Position numbers and translations under genes: made by a program. A stretch of 15,172 bases of DNA from FW021-bin31 sp964558275 (GTDB lineage: Bacteria; Bacteroidota; Bacteroidia; Chitinophagales; Chitinophagaceae): the NCBI GenBank assembly GCA_964558275.1, contig CAZLDH010000068.1, positions 1-15,172 on the forward strand. The letters are read 5' to 3'. The notes under the pieces are model-generated. The model did no database searches. It worked only from the letters and a program-made list of their open reading frames with translations, and had not been told where the DNA came from. Positions 13,963-15,172 of the stretch are shown here, piece after piece (position 1 is the stretch's first letter; every line of letters starts with the position of its first letter).

Positions 13963-14955
13963 ATGAAAGAAATACTAAATTACCTATTTGAATATAAAAC
14001 TTTAACTAAAGAAAAAGCCTACGAAGTTTTATTAAACATTTCCCGGGAAAAATATAATGAGAGTGAAATGGCTGCTTTTATGACGGTATTTATTATGCGC
14101 AGCATTACGGTACAAGAATTAAGCGGTTTTAGAGAAGCTTTGCTTGATTTATGTCTGAAGATTGACTTGGGCAGAAATGATACATTAGATATTGTTGGAA
14201 CGGGAGGAGACGGCAAGAATACATTTAATATCTCTACTGCGTCTTCCTTTGTGGTGGCTGGAGCAGGAGTGAAAGTTTCCAAGCATGGAAACAGGAGTGC
14301 TTCTTCTGTTAGTGGCTCTAGTAATGTAATGAAAGCCATGGGTTATGAATTTAAGCAGGAGGAGGATAAGTTAAGAAAAGAATTAAATGAAGCGGGAATT
14401 TGTTTTTTACATGCTCCGTTATTTCATCCGGCCTTAAAAGTAGTAGCTCCCATAAGAAAACAATTGGGGGTACGAACCTTCTTTAATGTGATGGGACCTT
14501 TGGTTAATCCGACTTTCCCAAAATATCAAATGTTGGGTGTGTATAATTTGGAAGTGGCACGTATTTATAATTATCTTTTTCAAAAAACGGATAAAAAATT
14601 TACCATCGTCTATAGCATGGACGGGTATGATGAAATTTCATTAACTGCCGACACCCGTTTTATAGATAATGAAGGAGAGAAAAATTGTACTCCTGAAGAA
14701 CTGGGTAAAAGGAGTGTGAAGCCATCTGATATTTATGGAGGAAAAACCGTAGAGGAAGCTTCCAAAATATTTTTGAATGTTTTAAAAGGAGAGGCTACCC
14801 CTGCTCAAACTGCTGTGGTTTTGGCAAACGCAGCATCAGGAATTCGATGTGCCGGATTGTACGAAGATTATGAGGATTGTTATCAAGCTGCGAGAGAATC
14901 TATAGATTCCGGAAAAGCCTATGGCGTGTTGAAGAAGTTGATTGAGTTGCAATAA
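13963..14955 (+). CDS. trpD: Anthranilate phosphoribosyltransferase
   Basis: Transfers phosphoribose from PRPP to anthranilate, the second step of the Trp branch. At 330 residues it is a normal, unfused TrpD. The glycine-rich PRPP/anthranilate loop is GTGGDGKNTFNIST (about 79-92). The second motif, KHGNRSASSVSGSSNVMKAMG, starts near residue 107. Later conserved segments are FFNVMGPLVNP and the acidic metal site in MDGYDEISL. The C-terminal helix runs to LIELQ. The start ATG at 13963 directly follows the repeat-rich spacer (122 bp after trpG). trpC follows after about 100 bp. Confidence 0.97.
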   Translation: MKEILNYLFEYKTLTKEKAYEVLLNISREKYNESEMAAFMTVFIMRSITVQELSGFREALLDLCLKIDLGRNDTLDIVGTGGDGKNTFNISTASSFVVAGAGVKVSKHGNRSASSVSGSSNVMKAMGYEFKQEEDKLRKELNEAGICFLHAPLFHPALKVVAPIRKQLGVRTFFNVMGPLVNPTFPKYQMLGVYNLEVARIYNYLFQKTDKKFTIVYSMDGYDEISLTADTRFIDNEGEKNCTPEELGKRSVKPSDIYGGKTVEEASKIFLNVLKGEATPAQTAVVLANAASGIRCAGLYEDYEDCYQAARESIDSGKAYGVLKKLIELQ

Positions 14956-15019
14956 ACAGTTTTTTTTCAATTTTGTTCATTGGAAGTCACAAATTGTGAC
15001 CTCAAGTTTTAATAATAAA

Positions 15020-15054
15020 TTCATAGCTCATCACCCATAGCTCAAAACTCATTT
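15020..15054. repeat. Degenerate 7-nt tandem repeat before trpC
   Basis: Five heptamers start at 15020, 15027, 15034, 15041 and 15048, of the form YTCATAG/CTCAtca (for example TTCATAG, CTCATCA). They end three bases before the probable TTG start of trpC. The phase is 7 nt, like the repeat at 1025-1052, but the unit differs. Confidence 0.65.
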
Positions 15055-15057
15055 ATT

Positions 15058-15172
15058 TTGAATAATATATTAGAAAAAATAGTAGCCCACAAAAGAAAAG
15101 AGGTGGAAGAATGGAAAACTCATATTTCCATTAACCAGTTAGAAGCGGCTGAAACCTTCTCACGGGAATGTT
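15058..15172 (+). CDS. trpC: Indole-3-glycerol-phosphate synthase, N-terminal fragment
   Basis: The first 38 codons of a gene cut by the right edge. Read from a TTG at 15058 the protein starts MNNILEKIVAHKRKEVEEWK, the characteristic first helix of indole-3-glycerol-phosphate synthase (IL..IV..K..EV). This enzyme closes the indole ring from carboxyphenylaminodeoxyribulose phosphate, two steps after TrpD. Going upstream in frame there is no ATG before a stop at 15016-15018, so TTG is the best start codon. Its position after trpE, trpG and trpD supports the call. Catalytic residues beyond the first helix lie outside the window. Confidence 0.85.
   Translation, partial: MNNILEKIVAHKRKEVEEWKTHISINQLEAAETFSREC

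Overview
The window looks like chromosomal DNA of a Bacteroidota bacterium, probably of the Chitinophagales/Chitinophagaceae type. The genus cannot be fixed from sequence alone. Evidence: low GC, starts without Shine-Dalgarno sequences, a TTTG-N19-TAAATTTG promoter matching the Bacteroidota consensus, a SusC/RagA-type TonB transporter with FecR anti-sigma and ECF sigma genes, and a bifunctional hisB.

Layout. 1-886 (minus): 5' part of a SusC-like outer-membrane transporter. 1052-2221 (minus): its FecR-family anti-sigma factor. 2222-2580: AT-rich divergent intergenic region. 2581-3189 (plus): ECF sigma factor. 3190-3405: intergenic, with a 23-bp tandem repeat. 3454 (or 3406)-4860 (plus): secreted, probably beta-barrel protein. 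4900-5057: his promoter, histidine-rich leader peptide and attenuator. 5080-9935: hisG, hisD, hisC, a small antitoxin-like ORF, and hisB, which is split by a 10-N gap and a one-base frameshift at an A10 tract. 10026-11378: flavin disulfide oxidoreductase. 11379-11832: a possible small RNA or second attenuator unit, then a promoter, a Trp-Trp leader peptide and the trp attenuator. 11833 to the end: trpE, trpG, trpD and the start of trpC.

How it works together. The left part is a cell-surface signalling and uptake locus: transporter, anti-sigma factor and sigma factor. The rest is two amino-acid biosynthesis operons head to tail. Each is preceded by a very short leader mRNA encoding a peptide rich in the end product of the pathway (five His in 14 residues; tandem Trp). 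Each leader has a strong intrinsic terminator and a mutually exclusive antiterminator helix whose 5' strand begins at or just before the leader stop codon. This is the geometry needed for ribosome-stalling attenuation and is the most interesting regulatory content of the window. hisH, hisA, hisF and hisIE do not follow hisB here.

A second theme is short-period degenerate repeats (7-, 8- and 9-nt spacing) placed at gene junctions: susC/fecR, hisD/hisC, upstream of hisB, trpG/trpD and trpD/trpC. No tRNA, rRNA, CRISPR array or insertion sequence was seen.
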